A DNA stretch of 64,000 bases from Bacillota bacterium (lineage in GTDB: Bacteria; Bacillota; Clostridia; Clostridiales; Clostridiaceae), in assembly GCA_021781745.1 (NCBI GenBank), contig JAJXWH010000017.1, positions 35,296 to 99,295 of the forward strand, written 5' to 3'. Both the position numbers and the translations under genes were made by a program. Positions 26,780-35,233 of the stretch are shown one piece after another (the first letter of the stretch is position 1; every line of letters starts with the position of its first letter). The notes beneath the pieces are model-generated. The model was not told the DNA's origin. It searched no databases and worked only from the letters and a program-made list of their open reading frames with translations.

Positions 26780-28195
26780 TTAGTTTATCCTTACCTTTGT
26801 ACCATCTAATACAACATTTCCGCCGCCATCAAAAAGTGCTTTTCCACCCTTATCACATTTAATATCAACATTATTTTTCCCTGATATAGTAATGCTGTCT
26901 TCTGCCCTTAAACTAATACTCTCACTTGCATTCATGCTTATACTGCTATTCCCAGTAATACTTATTGTTCCGCCTTTATCAAGAACAATAGTAGAATTAT
27001 TATTTGCTGTTATAGTTATACTATCTTTTGTAAAGATTATTTTTTTACCATAGATTGTTGCAATATACTTAACATCTGGATCACCTTTAATTTGCTGAAT
27101 GCAGCTTATAGAAAAAGCATCTTTTTCATCATTTGTTGGAAAATACATCCTCACTCTATCATTAAGTTCAGGCATAAAATACCATCCACTTCCATCTGGT
27201 GACGCTGCTAAAGTAGAATAAGTAAACCAATAAGCTGTTTCCTTATCCTGTTCTTTGTCTATATCTAATTTAATTTTTATTTTATCCCCTGTAACATCAA
27301 TAACGGTTCCTTCCAAGGAAACCCCAAATAATTTTTCTCCATATATCCTTTTTTGCCTTTGTCCACCTTTAAGTTTTAAAACATACGTGTTTTCTAATAT
27401 ACCATCGTCATCCTTCATTTCATAAGTTAACTCTGACACATAAAATGATTGGTTCTTAAAACTAATATGATCTCCCAGTTCCAAAAGTTCATAACTACTG
27501 ATTGTATAATTTATATAATCTATTTCATTGGAATTCGGAATTTCATTTTCTTTCATAAAATCATAATCTTGAATCAACTTAGAAGCTATATATTCATTTA
27601 TTTCTATGCTTTTACTATCTAATTCTGGCGTATCTAAATAATAATGAACTCCTTGTAGTTTAATACTTGGATATAATCCAGCATTATAGTAGGATGCTAC
27701 TCTTTTAACAAACTCCCAATCTGTTTCATCATATTGTATCCATAGCCTATTTGTAGGAGCATCTTCCACATTTAGATTACTAACACCATTGTAATAAGGT
27801 CTTGTAATTGATCTTATCATCTCATAAATTGACATATTTATATCTTGAAATGATCTATTCTTTCTTTGAATATCCATTAGGTAAGTGTAGCTTAGTGCTT
27901 TAATATGTAATTCATAATACTCTGCACCTCTTTTAATCTTTACTTCAGTAATCATTCCTGAATAAATTGTTTTATTTCCCTCATCTGTTGTAGCATAAAC
28001 CTCAATAGGTGTATTGTAACTTGTATGAATATCATCATCTTTTTTATCTTCAGGTAATACTCCAACTAAATATAAGGTAGTATGATCATTTATACACCCA
28101 CTTACCTTAAGTTTCTTAATATACTTTAAATTAAAAGTAGATATTTTTAATTGTCTATAATCTATAGGTTCATTTTTCATTTTCATCTTTCTCAT
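26780..28195 (-). CDS. VgrG-like spike protein (first copy)
   Basis: The 471 residues have the same plan as the 24940 gene: gpD-like barrels (STFNLKYIKKLKVSGCINDHTTLYL, DWEFVKRVASYYNAGL), a middle domain (GVSLEGTVIDVTGDKIKIKL) and a spike segment (MPELNDRVRMYFPTNDEKDAFSISCI). It ends in a long beta-helix with short repeats (SITITANNNSTIVLDKG, ISITGNSSISMNASESISL, SITISGKNNVDIKC). It is the first gene of the spike/toxin operon, with a promoter candidate at 28239-28268. Two distinct VgrG-like genes around one tip gene is an uncommon arrangement. It could mean a mixed spike or alternative spikes. Confidence 0.88.
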   Translation of the reverse strand: MRKMKMKNEPIDYRQLKISTFNLKYIKKLKVSGCINDHTTLYLVGVLPEDKKDDDIHTSYNTPIEVYATTDEGNKTIYSGMITEVKIKRGAEYYELHIKALSYTYLMDIQRKNRSFQDINMSIYEMIRSITRPYYNGVSNLNVEDAPTNRLWIQYDETDWEFVKRVASYYNAGLYPSIKLQGVHYYLDTPELDSKSIEINEYIASKLIQDYDFMKENEIPNSNEIDYINYTISSYELLELGDHISFKNQSFYVSELTYEMKDDDGILENTYVLKLKGGQRQKRIYGEKLFGVSLEGTVIDVTGDKIKIKLDIDKEQDKETAYWFTYSTLAASPDGSGWYFMPELNDRVRMYFPTNDEKDAFSISCIQQIKGDPDVKYIATIYGKKIIFTKDSITITANNNSTIVLDKGGTISITGNSSISMNASESISLRAEDSITISGKNNVDIKCDKGGKALFDGGGNVVLDGTKVRIN

Positions 28196-28238
28196 CCTTA
28201 ATAATTAATATTTATAACTATCTAAATACATTTAAAAT

Positions 28239-28268
28239 ATATTATGCCATAAAATACAATTATTGTAA
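28239..28268 (-). promoter_or_regulatory. candidate promoter of the spike/toxin operon
   Basis: On the minus strand, TTTACA (28268-28263) and CATAAT (28246-28241) are 16 bp apart, about 45 bp above the VgrG start. This fits a vegetative sigma-A type promoter. TTTACA is also the -35 element used by the TcdR-class sigma factors, so control by the 12950 sigma gene is possible but untested. Confidence 0.4.
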
Positions 28269-28425
28269 ACAAGCTCCCTCTCTAATTATACAAAATTGGG
28301 AATAAAAGGAGATCATTTTGTATTAAAGGTCTTTTTTATCGAACCATGCATCCCACTATATTCCAAGATTTTCGTGTACTTAATAATTATCTGCTTATAC
28401 AAAAAATAAATGTAACACCACTCGT

Positions 28426-28497
28426 TTATGCTGCTACATTTATAACTGGTAGATCAAATATACTTATTTGCCCTTCAATACAACATTCGTCTTTCAT
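28426..28497 (-). CDS. very small possible protein (23 residues) ending IFDLPVINVAA
   Basis: On the minus strand ATG 28497 follows AAAGG by 6 nt and opens 23 codons (MKDECCIEGQISIFDLPV…) to TAA. Similar short GQ(I/L)SIFD proteins or tails occur in clostridial phage modules, as I recall. It may be a relic of a longer gene. The rest of the 28196-28625 spacer (about 430 bp) shows only the promoter candidates for the two flanking genes. Confidence 0.3.
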   Translation of the reverse strand: MKDECCIEGQISIFDLPVINVAA

Positions 28498-28625
28498 ATT
28501 CATCCTTTCATTTCCCCATCGTTTAGTTCTTTGGTTACTTAAAATAAATAATTTTCATCCATTTATGTAATAACTAAAATTTATACATATATCCTTTATG
28601 AAAACAAAGTAAAGGAGGTAATCAC

Positions 28626-28850
28626 ATGGCTGTAACTAAAACTATAGACTCAGTTTCTCTTAGCATTGAAGTTCAAAAAGGTGTAGATAAAGCCGGGGAT
28701 GCAATTTATACCAAGAAAACTTTCTCAGGTATCAAAACAGATGCTACACCTGATAATGTCTATGCAGTTGCTGATGCAATTAAAGGTGTTATGGAAGCTA
28801 ATACTAGAGATTACTTTATTAATGAATCATCTAGTTTAGCAAATGCTTAG
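28626..28850 (+). CDS. DUF1659 small protein
   Basis: The 74 residues start with AAAGGAGG 9 nt before ATG 28626. The sequence (SVSLSIEVQKGVDKAGDAIYTKKTF, TPDNVYAVADAIKGVM) matches the DUF1659 family. Known: DUF1659, DUF2922 and YvrJ genes commonly occur together in Firmicutes; none has an assigned function. Here DUF1659 and DUF2922 are paired with a repeat unit between them, while YvrJ lies 14 kb away in the same element. Confidence 0.88.
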   Translation: MAVTKTIDSVSLSIEVQKGVDKAGDAIYTKKTFSGIKTDATPDNVYAVADAIKGVMEANTRDYFINESSSLANA

Positions 28851-28865
28851 GATCACTTTTTTAGG

Positions 28866-28942
28866 AAACTTGACTCACATTCGTTCGCTGAGTAAGTGAT
28901 TCACACCGAATCATAGATTCGGGTTCTCTACTTAAGTAAATT
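28866..28942 (+). repeat. copy A of a spacer repeat family (AGGAAAC…ACTCACATTCGTTC)
   Basis: AGGAAAC, then an ACTCA…TGAGT hairpin, then a second hairpin (CCGAATC…GATTCGG) and CTTA. Related copies lie at 30958-31035, 34637-34735 and 36857-36925 (reversed), always between genes. Here it may serve as a terminator or attenuator between DUF1659 and DUF2922. Confidence 0.6.
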
Positions 28943-28964
28943 TTTAAGATTGGAGGGAAATTAG

Positions 28965-29183
28965 ATGGAATATACTTTAGCTATGACTTTTCTAACTACA
29001 AGTGGTGAAAAAAGCACTTTTAGTATTTCTGGTGTTAAACCTACACTTACAAAAGATGAAGTAAATGCACTTATGGATACTATTATCGCAAAGAATATTT
29101 TCAAGTATAATTCTGGTGATTTAGTTAAGAAATCCGGTGCTCAAGTTACCCAAAGACAAGTTACTAAATTTGATGTAGCTTAG
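28965..29183 (+). CDS. DUF2922 small protein
   Basis: The 72 residues start with GGAGG 8 nt before ATG 28965. The sequence (YTLAMTFLTTSGEKSTFSISGVKPTLTKDEVNALMDTII) matches DUF2922. It is the second gene after DUF1659 and ends in a strong terminator. The role is unknown; co-occurrence with YvrJ and a sigma factor suggests a common regulon. Confidence 0.88.
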   Translation: MEYTLAMTFLTTSGEKSTFSISGVKPTLTKDEVNALMDTIIAKNIFKYNSGDLVKKSGAQVTQRQVTKFDVA

Positions 29184-29190
29184 CTTTGAA

Positions 29191-29240
29191 TATAAAATGG
29201 AGGCTTATCCTTATAAGTTGGATAAACCTCCATTTTATAT
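29191..29240 (+). terminator. Rho-independent terminator after DUF2922
   Basis: ATAAAATGGAGG (29192-29203) with CTTATCC, and GGATAAACCTCCATTTTAT (29220-29238), form a long stem flanked by A and T runs, so it could work both ways. Confidence 0.85.
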
Positions 29241-29451
29241 CTATTTTCATGAGAGATATTTAATTAATAATTCATTTATTGCATATATTTATATTTCTTG
29301 AATACAAGGCAAAACCTATTCAAAAATCTTATACTTGAAATTTTTCTGCTTCTAGTAATTAAGATTTAGCACTGTTAATAATTAAATATCAATGTATTAG
29401 TTTTAGCTTCTTTTTATTGTGGTTATAAAACATATCTCCTAAATAAGTATC

Positions 29452-30144
29452 TTATTTCCCCTTATAACTTATTTCGAATTTATATGATTCTTTAAAAGAT
29501 TCCTCTACATATTTGATAAGCCCAAATCCCTTTTGTAAATATAATTGTTCTTTCCGTACTATATCTTTTCCATCGTAAAAATTCTTTTCCACAAATAAGC
29601 AATCTTTATAAACCTTATCATCTATATTCAAATCTATTAAACCTTTCAATTCTATTGTAGCTTTATTACCATTGTTGTCTCCTTCATTAGATGCTAGTAT
29701 TGTCTTATCAGTTCCCCCATATATATTTCCTATATTAGCATTCTGTAAAAAAATAGCTGGTTTATTGTTCCACGTTAATTTATCATTAACTTTCTTCCCA
29801 AATTCCACAATATTACCATCTTTATCATAGTTTGAATAAGTTTCACATTCAAAATCTTTATTTTTTGACTCATCGAAATAAATTTGCTTTTCTACATATA
29901 CGTCTATGCCAGCGACTTTTGATTTCCCTTCACGTTCAACTTGTGCTGTCATTTTTCTTATTTCAGCATTTTCCATATCATTAAATGTACCTTCAAGTTC
30001 ATAAGTAATAGGTTTATCTATCGGGAAATAATTTTTAACCTGTATGGTGTCATTTTTATTCGAATAACCTGCTCCAGAAATAATTACAATAATCATCATA
30101 ATTCCAAAGCCAATAAACATACTATTTTTTTTAATAGACTTCAA
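29452..30144 (-). CDS. unknown membrane-anchored extracytoplasmic protein
   Basis: About 230 residues from TTG 30144 (GAGGTGGGGG upstream); an upstream in-frame TTG 30192 has no ribosome site. Seen: a short basic start, one membrane anchor (MFIGFGIMMIIVIISGAGY), then a beta-rich outer domain (PITYELEGTFNDMENAEIRKM, KVAGIDVYVEKQIYFDE, YLQKGFGLIKYVEESFKE). There is no lipobox. The outer domain pattern (a repeated 'property changed, then reported' beta-sheet) resembles sensor or lipoprotein-like domains of clostridia, but no family is recognised. It is transcribed alone. Confidence 0.65.
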   Translation of the reverse strand: MKSIKKNSMFIGFGIMMIIVIISGAGYSNKNDTIQVKNYFPIDKPITYELEGTFNDMENAEIRKMTAQVEREGKSKVAGIDVYVEKQIYFDESKNKDFECETYSNYDKDGNIVEFGKKVNDKLTWNNKPAIFLQNANIGNIYGGTDKTILASNEGDNNGNKATIELKGLIDLNIDDKVYKDCLFVEKNFYDGKDIVRKEQLYLQKGFGLIKYVEESFKESYKFEISYKGK

Positions 30145-30423
30145 AACATTACCCCCACCTCTGATTAACTTATCTTTTAATGTTAATTTCAACTAAATTA
30201 TTAGCTCTAATAATTAAAAAATATAGGCACAACAAATTATATACAAACACAACTCAAATTAGTATATATTTTACACTATAAACAATTATATCATATCTTA
30301 TAAAGACTTCATTATTTAATTTTTAAGGAATACCTTGTTACTTTACACATCAAAACGATGCAATATACATATATAACTTATGATTTAATCGAAATGATTT
30401 GAATTCAATTAAATTAAAAATTA

Positions 30424-30666
30424 TTAATCTCGACCTAAAGCCTTTCTGCATCCATTGCAAACAAGAGCTCCATTGAATTCAACAATCTCTTCATCACTAC
30501 TACAAAAGATGCATCCTTTGCTATATTTCCTAACAACCACTTCATTATCAACCTTAATTATTTCCATAGAATCTCCATCATTAATTCCTAGTACCTTTCT
30601 TATTTCTTTTGGTATAACAATCCTTCCAAGTGGATCAAGCTTTCTTACTATTCCTGATGATTTCAT
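30424..30666 (-). CDS. AbrB/SpoVT-family transition-state regulator with C-terminal zinc ribbon
   Basis: The 80 residues are a swapped-hairpin AbrB domain (GIVRKLDPLGRIVIPKEIRKVLGINDGDSMEIIKVDNEVVVRK) followed by a CxxC…CxxC ribbon (CIFCSSDEEIVEFNGALVCNGC). Known: AbrB-type proteins repress transition-phase and sporulation genes. Clostridial phage and skin elements often carry such copies. Here it sits next to the replication module and may control the element's own late genes. Confidence 0.9.
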   Translation of the reverse strand: MKSSGIVRKLDPLGRIVIPKEIRKVLGINDGDSMEIIKVDNEVVVRKYSKGCIFCSSDEEIVEFNGALVCNGCRKALGRD

Positions 30667-30722
30667 TTTTACATTCTCCCCTACTAAATTATTTCTTGAA
30701 TATCTTAAATTTTAGATATATC

Positions 30723-30899
30723 TTAAGCCATCATAATTACAATATATTGTGCTGATTTCTTGCCTTTAACTACTCTTGTCTTTTCTTCTAATTTCTCTAT
30801 TTTCTTTTCTAAAATCATATTTTCATAACCTAGCTTAATATTCTCTCCAGTAAGCTTTATATTATCATTGATAATTTCCTTAATAGCCTTTTTATCCAT
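30723..30899 (-). CDS. small coiled protein (58 residues), unknown
   Basis: On the minus strand, ATG 30899 opens a frame that closes with TAA at 30723. Its sequence (MDKKAIKEIINDNIKLTGEN, then MILEKKIEKLEEKTRVVKGK) is a Lys/Glu helix. GGAG lies about 10 nt upstream. It lies after the DnaC-like gene in the same direction. It is not known; small coiled proteins of this kind are common in phage replication modules. Confidence 0.5.
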   Translation of the reverse strand: MDKKAIKEIINDNIKLTGENIKLGYENMILEKKIEKLEEKTRVVKGKKSAQYIVIMMA

Positions 30900-30957
30900 A
30901 TCCTAAACACTCCTTAAAATTTCAATTGTAGCCTGTTTATTTAAACCTATAATTATT

Positions 30958-31035
30958 CCAAAAGGAAACTCCTACTCACATTCGTTCATAGGAGTAAGTT
31001 CGAGCAGCCAAATGTAAAATTTGGACTCTTACTTA
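30958..31035 (+). repeat. copy B of the spacer repeat family
   Basis: AAGGAAACTCCTACTCACATTCGTTC, then TAGGAGTAAGT and a CCAAATGTAAAATTTGG hairpin before CTTACTTA. It overlaps the 3' end of the DnaC-like gene by a few bases and is likely to shape the transcript's end. Confidence 0.6.
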
Positions 31036-31829
31036 AGCCTATAATTATTTCTCATATCTTTCTCAATTTCAACCACATAATCTTTACTCATTTCATAAAT
31101 TCTTGAGCCAACAGCTTCATCAAAGTTTAACAATCTTTCTATACTAAATTCGCTGCTAACTATGATTGGCAGAAAGTTTAAATATCTATAATTAATGATT
31201 TCAAATACAATATTGATATCACTTTCATTGATTTTTCCCTTAAAGAGATCATCAATAAGTAAGACCTCACATAGCTGATACTTTGAAAGGGTCTTAATAT
31301 AATATTCTTGGTCCAGCATATTTTGTTTTATCTTAGTTATTACATCCCTATATGGCATGTACACAACTTTAATCTTCTGCTTTAATAAGTTTAATCCAAT
31401 AGCAACGCTAAGATGCGTTTTGCCACTGCCTACCTGTCCACAAAGTAAGATGCTATTTCGCCTGCTATTTCTGATTTCATCAAAATCAGTGCAATAAGCT
31501 GTAGCAGTATCCTTCGCTCTCTCTGATGCTCTATTCCAAACCTCAAAATTTGCAAAAGTATGCTTAGTCATTTCAACATTAATTCCTGAATACTTCCATT
31601 CATTTTTAACCTTCTCAATACTCCTGCACTCACAACTTACTGCAATAGGCTGCATATGTTCTTGCTTAATAAGTATCCATCCAGTATCACCGCATTTCTC
31701 GCACTTATATGAGGGTTTCTTCTGCCTTCCTTCGTTCCTCTGCTGTAAGGCTTCGTGGTTTCTTTGGCTTGAATCCTGCAAATTCATTTTTATCTGGGTT
31801 GCTATTCTTTCCATAGCTTCTAGTGACAT
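31029..31829 (-). CDS. DnaC/DnaI-like helicase loader (phage replication)
   Basis: The 266 residues start at ATG 31829 with AAGGAGG 8 nt upstream. An N-terminal zinc-ribbon region (YKCEKCGDTGWILIKQ…VSCECRSIE) precedes an AAA+ ATPase with Walker A GQVGSGKTHLSVAIGLNLL and Walker B VLLIDDLFKG. It loads the replicative helicase. Its first 42 codons overlap the end of the DnaD-like gene (31705-31829) in another frame. Confidence 0.9.
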   Translation of the reverse strand: MSLEAMERIATQIKMNLQDSSQRNHEALQQRNEGRQKKPSYKCEKCGDTGWILIKQEHMQPIAVSCECRSIEKVKNEWKYSGINVEMTKHTFANFEVWNRASERAKDTATAYCTDFDEIRNSRRNSILLCGQVGSGKTHLSVAIGLNLLKQKIKVVYMPYRDVITKIKQNMLDQEYYIKTLSKYQLCEVLLIDDLFKGKINESDINIVFEIINYRYLNFLPIIVSSEFSIERLLNFDEAVGSRIYEMSKDYVVEIEKDMRNNYRLK

Positions 31830-32793
31830 TTTTCTTTACCTCCTTATCCTCTGGATATCCTTCTCTTCTCCAATTTTTTAGTATTCCATCAATGTAGGTC
31901 ATATTAGTTTTATTAGCTTTCAATGCCACATCTATAGCCATCTTTACATACTTGTGCCCATGCATTGAAATTGCTAATCTAAGTGCACCAAAATTAAGCA
32001 CATTAGGTATTCCAGTTATTGTTTCAGCATAATTAGCAATTTGAAAACATTTAGTGTTGATATCCTCTAAATTTTTATCCTGTTCAGTAATTAAATCTTT
32101 AGACTGAGAGACAGAAGACTTTACTGGTTCTGATTTAAGCAGAGAACCCAAATCTGTGATTTGGCGTGAATCGCTTACTCCTACGACTTTAGGAGTAGGA
32201 GTTTCCTTTTGCTTATAATCTTTACTCTCTTCTTTCCCTCTCTCTTTCTTATTCTTATTCTCATTCTTAATCTCTATCTTATTCTTAGTCTCTCTCTTAT
32301 TCTGTTCCGTTACAGTAACGTTACTTTTATCTTCCGTAACGTTACACTCATCACCTTCAATTTCAATACTAATTTCTTCAGCTACTACTTCAAGTTGTTT
32401 TTTCTTTTCTCTATGATTCTGAACTCTTTTTCTATTTTGATCTCTAACTCTGTCCATTCCCTCAACGTTTTGATGCTTATCCCAATTTACGATTTTAATT
32501 ATATTATTCTCAGCTATTTCAATCATTTGAAAATCCGATAATACTTTAAGCGCAAGTCTAATAGAAGCTAGAGGTCTGCAGAATATTGTAGCTAACATTT
32601 CATCAGTGTATGGGATATTTTCATTAAGATATATAAGCCCATTAGCATTGGTTTTGCCAGCTTGTATAAGTAATCTTATCCATAAATAATGAATTGTATC
32701 TCTTTCTGGCATTGCATCTATCAATCTTATTTTTTCGTCCTCATGCATATTAGTAGCTAACTTAATCCATTTAATATCTGACATGTCCCCCAC
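31705..32793 (-). CDS. phage replisome organiser / DnaD-like protein
   Basis: The 362 residues start with a phage replisome-organiser N-terminal domain (IKWIKLATNMHEDEKIRLID…WIRLLIQAGKTNANGLIYL). A low-complexity charged linker (about 125-225) follows, then a DnaD-like C-terminal domain (YAETITGIPNVLNFGALRLA…NMTYIDGILKNWRREGYP). It would bind the element's replication origin and recruit the DnaC-like loader. It overlaps the loader gene by 125 bp, long for a bacterial overlap, yet both ribosome sites and reading frames look real. Confidence 0.88.
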   Translation of the reverse strand: MGDMSDIKWIKLATNMHEDEKIRLIDAMPERDTIHYLWIRLLIQAGKTNANGLIYLNENIPYTDEMLATIFCRPLASIRLALKVLSDFQMIEIAENNIIKIVNWDKHQNVEGMDRVRDQNRKRVQNHREKKKQLEVVAEEISIEIEGDECNVTEDKSNVTVTEQNKRETKNKIEIKNENKNKKERGKEESKDYKQKETPTPKVVGVSDSRQITDLGSLLKSEPVKSSVSQSKDLITEQDKNLEDINTKCFQIANYAETITGIPNVLNFGALRLAISMHGHKYVKMAIDVALKANKTNMTYIDGILKNWRREGYPEDKEVKKNVTRSYGKNSNPDKNEFAGFKPKKPRSLTAEERRKAEETLI

Positions 32794-32825
32794 ACTCCTC
32801 TAAGCAGAATAATCTAAACTTAATT

Positions 32826-33545
32826 CTAATTAATAAATTTATCTGTATTAATATCTTCACAATAAGCCTTTTGTATTTCAAAACTTAAGTTTCCCCACTT
32901 TGAAAACATAGTTCTTACCACTGTTCTTTTAGCCATGGCCTTGTAATCACTATTCCATCTGAAATCTGATTTAAAAGAATTATTCCTAAAAGCATCCATA
33001 TTCTCTTTGCTCCAATAAACAGATTTTCTAAACCCATTTACCATTTCAAAATATCCTGCATACCCTATAACTGCATCTGACTTTTTGGCTGTGACATCTA
33101 TATCAAATTCCTCAGTTAATGGATTCCATGATTTTAACTGTCCCTCATAAACTTCAATTACATTTATAGTCTTATATTCTCCAGTTTTAATCAGCAATTG
33201 AATGTACCCTTTATATCCAAGGCTAAAATTTGCTTTCTTTTTATATGGAATAATCCAGACATACTCTAAATTTTTATCGATGGATAGCCCTAAGGAAGCT
33301 GCAACCATACAAGCATCAATTATGGAGCTAGGTTCACATTCCATGAGCTCTTTATCTCCATTAACTAAATTTATTATTGAATTCATATAATCCACAGCTT
33401 TATCTGTTAAAACTTCTGCAAACTTCAACTTTACATCATCACTATTTATTAGATTTTTAAATATAGTTTCTTGAACATTTACTGTACTTTGCTCCTTTTC
33501 AATTAATTGATTTTTTAAACTACTATTAGTTGCTATAATCAACAC
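32826..33545 (-). CDS. recT: RecT-family single-strand annealing recombinase
   Basis: The 239 residues carry the RecT core (ECEPSSIIDACMVAASLGLSIDK, YVWIIPYKKKANFSLGYKGYIQLL, FRWNSDYKAMAKRTVVRTMFSKWG). It anneals single strands during phage recombination with a partner exonuclease, here the YqaJ-like gene upstream. The exact start is not certain: GTG 33545 and the TTG after it both lie very near AGAAAGG. A MITE-like repeat fills the spacer to the next gene. Confidence 0.9.
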   Translation of the reverse strand: MLIIATNSSLKNQLIEKEQSTVNVQETIFKNLINSDDVKLKFAEVLTDKAVDYMNSIINLVNGDKELMECEPSSIIDACMVAASLGLSIDKNLEYVWIIPYKKKANFSLGYKGYIQLLIKTGEYKTINVIEVYEGQLKSWNPLTEEFDIDVTAKKSDAVIGYAGYFEMVNGFRKSVYWSKENMDAFRNNSFKSDFRWNSDYKAMAKRTVVRTMFSKWGNLSFEIQKAYCEDINTDKFIN

Positions 33546-33557
33546 CCTTTCTCTATT

Positions 33558-33693
33558 GATGAATGATTAATAATTAATGATGAATGATTAGGGTTGAAAT
33601 TCCTTTAGAATTTCTAAAAATATGCATTCTAAGAAATCTTCAAAGAAGATTTCCTCCTTAATTATTAACTATTCATTATTCATCATTAATTAA
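33558..33693. repeat. MITE-like repeat, copy inside the element
   Basis: The two ends are inverted copies of TTAATGATGAAT(G/A)A: left GATGAATGATTAATAATTAATG…, right …CATTATTCATCATTAATTAA. The 136-bp unit is filled by short imperfect palindromes. A second copy at 59416-59571 lies outside the yabG element with the same ends but a different middle. It has no open frame. Confidence 0.7.
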
Positions 33694-34594
33694 TTTTAAT
33701 CTCAAATCTTCTACTTATAGATTGTCTTAAGACTTCCTTATAAATCTCAGGATATTTCTCTTTTAAAACCTTGCTATCTATCCTGTTTGAAATTACCCCT
33801 TTCCAAATTACTTGGAAATTTTCCACACTTCCTCTTTCAGCATTTCCAAGTTCATTTTTAAGATTGTTTTCTATAACTTTAAGAGCTTCATCTAAAGCCT
33901 TTATTTGATTTTTTATGTTTAAATAATCATTTATCTTATCCTTATATTCTGCTTTCAAGCTAACTTCCAAGGATTTATCAATATTTTTAAAACTCTTGCT
34001 TAAATATTTGCTGGCTGCTTCACTTCCATCGAGCTTTGGTGGAATTCTTTTTTGAACATGATTAATCCAAAAATCTCTCTCAGCTTCAACTATCATAGAA
34101 ATTAACTCTTCATCACGCTTAATTTCTTTATATACAAATCTTTGTCCACCAATTAGTGCTGCAATATAGCAATTCTTCGTACCTAGAACCTCCATATAAT
34201 GCTGGCATTGAAGTATATAGCTAGGTGGAATTTCTTCTCCTTCCCATTCCTTTGCTCTAAATGCATTTATTGTTGTACATTCTAAAAGTGAATTTTCACC
34301 AATGATTCTTCTATCAATATTTCCCATCATGAATTCATAATTTTTATGAACTAAATGTCTATTATCTTTCCTTACTTTCTTGCCGGTCCTTATGGAAAAT
34401 TCCCTTGCAACAACTTCCTCTAAAGTATTCCCTCAATAGGATAGTTCATTAGGTTTACTTACTTCTGTAATCTCTTCAATCTTGTCCATATAAACTTCAA
34501 AAGGACTTTTCCATTTGTTTACTCCCATAATAGCTCCAACATCGGAGCCTCCAATTCCCTTTTGCCTTTCCTTAAGCCATTGTAATTTATCCAT
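33686..34594 (-). pseudogene. YqaJ-like viral exonuclease, interrupted by a TGA codon
   Basis: Reading the minus strand from ATG 34594 (GAGGTGAAAGAA upstream) gives about 302 codons of a YqaJ-type nuclease: WLKERQKGIGGSDVGAIMG at the start, GNTLEEVVAREFSIRTG, then MMGNIDRRIIGENSLLECTT and the later catalytic region (REWEGEEIPPSYILQCQHYM-type segment). One in-frame TGA at 34433-34435 follows NELSY, where the family has Trp (TGG), so a single-base change explains it. An internal restart at 34330 would give a protein without its first domain. The gene is probably inactive. Confidence 0.88.
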
Positions 34595-34636
34595 TTCTTT
34601 CACCTCTCAACTTATCATGAATATTATTTTTTTAAT

Positions 34637-34735
34637 AAGGAAACTCAACTCGCATTCACTCGCTGAGTGCTCACAGAGAAAATTCTGCTAACCAAATATA
34701 AAATTTGGAGCATCACTTTTCGTTCTCTACTTATC
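34637..34735 (+). repeat. copy C of the spacer repeat family (long form)
   Basis: AAGGAAACTCAACTCGCATTC…GAGTGCTC, then ACAGAGAAAATTCTGC, CCAAATATAAAATTTGG and CTTTTCGTTCTCT. The ACAGAGAAA…CTGC part also occurs in the MITE-like repeat at 59450. No gene lies inside. Confidence 0.6.
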
Positions 34736-34779
34736 TCAATTTTTTTCATTTGTACCCTTTTTTCTAATTTCTAAGATTC

Positions 34780-34947
34780 TTACCAACTGATTTTATTAGA
34801 CTCATCTTTAAGTATTTCAACTAACTCGTCAATTTCTTTTGGTTGGAGTTTTTTTATGAGTATTGAAGATAATATATCTGCTGCTTTTTCTTGAAATTTT
34901 TCTATTCCCTCATCATCCAAATACTCAACCTTAACATTAATATTCAA
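34780..34947 (-). CDS. small acidic protein (55 residues), unknown
   Basis: TTG 34947 is preceded by AAAGGAGGGTGGAGT and opens a 55-codon frame ending KISW. The sequence (KVEYLDDEGIEKFQEKAADIL, PKEIDELVEIL) is a helical phage-style small protein. It is likely real because of the strong ribosome site. Not recognised. Confidence 0.5.
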   Translation of the reverse strand: MNINVKVEYLDDEGIEKFQEKAADILSSILIKKLQPKEIDELVEILKDESNKISW

Positions 34948-35141
34948 ACTCCACCCTCCTTTAAATTTCAGTATTCAGTTTATACTATGAGATTTTCCTG
35001 AATTAGTTAATTTCTAACGAAATACTTAAGCACACCTAAATTTATTTTCAATATACATGATTAAAAATTTAGAGTTTGTATAATACTATAGATATACTGT
35101 TCGTTTCACGCAACACATAAATTAAAAAATATACACCTCTA

Positions 35142-35160
35142 AAAAAAGCACGAAGTGCAA
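35142..35160 (-). terminator. terminator of the small Xre-like gene
   Basis: On the minus strand, GCAC-TTC-GTGC is followed by seven T. It is located about 75 bp after the stop of the 35234 gene. Confidence 0.7.
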
Positions 35161-35233
35161 TAAGAACTTTTACCTATGAAATTAGCAGCTGTGCTACAAT
35201 AAAGATCATTTCACCCATGATAATTGATAATTA

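Noticed and set aside
28346..28570. 74-codon frame on the + strand before DUF1659
   Set aside because: No ribosome site; it covers the promoter region, and its translation looks like random AT-rich sequence.
34330..34435. Internal restart at 34330 as the real start of the YqaJ-like gene
   Set aside because: The sequence upstream, with its own ribosome site and conserved N-terminal motif, matches the family through the TGA, so it is a broken full-length gene.
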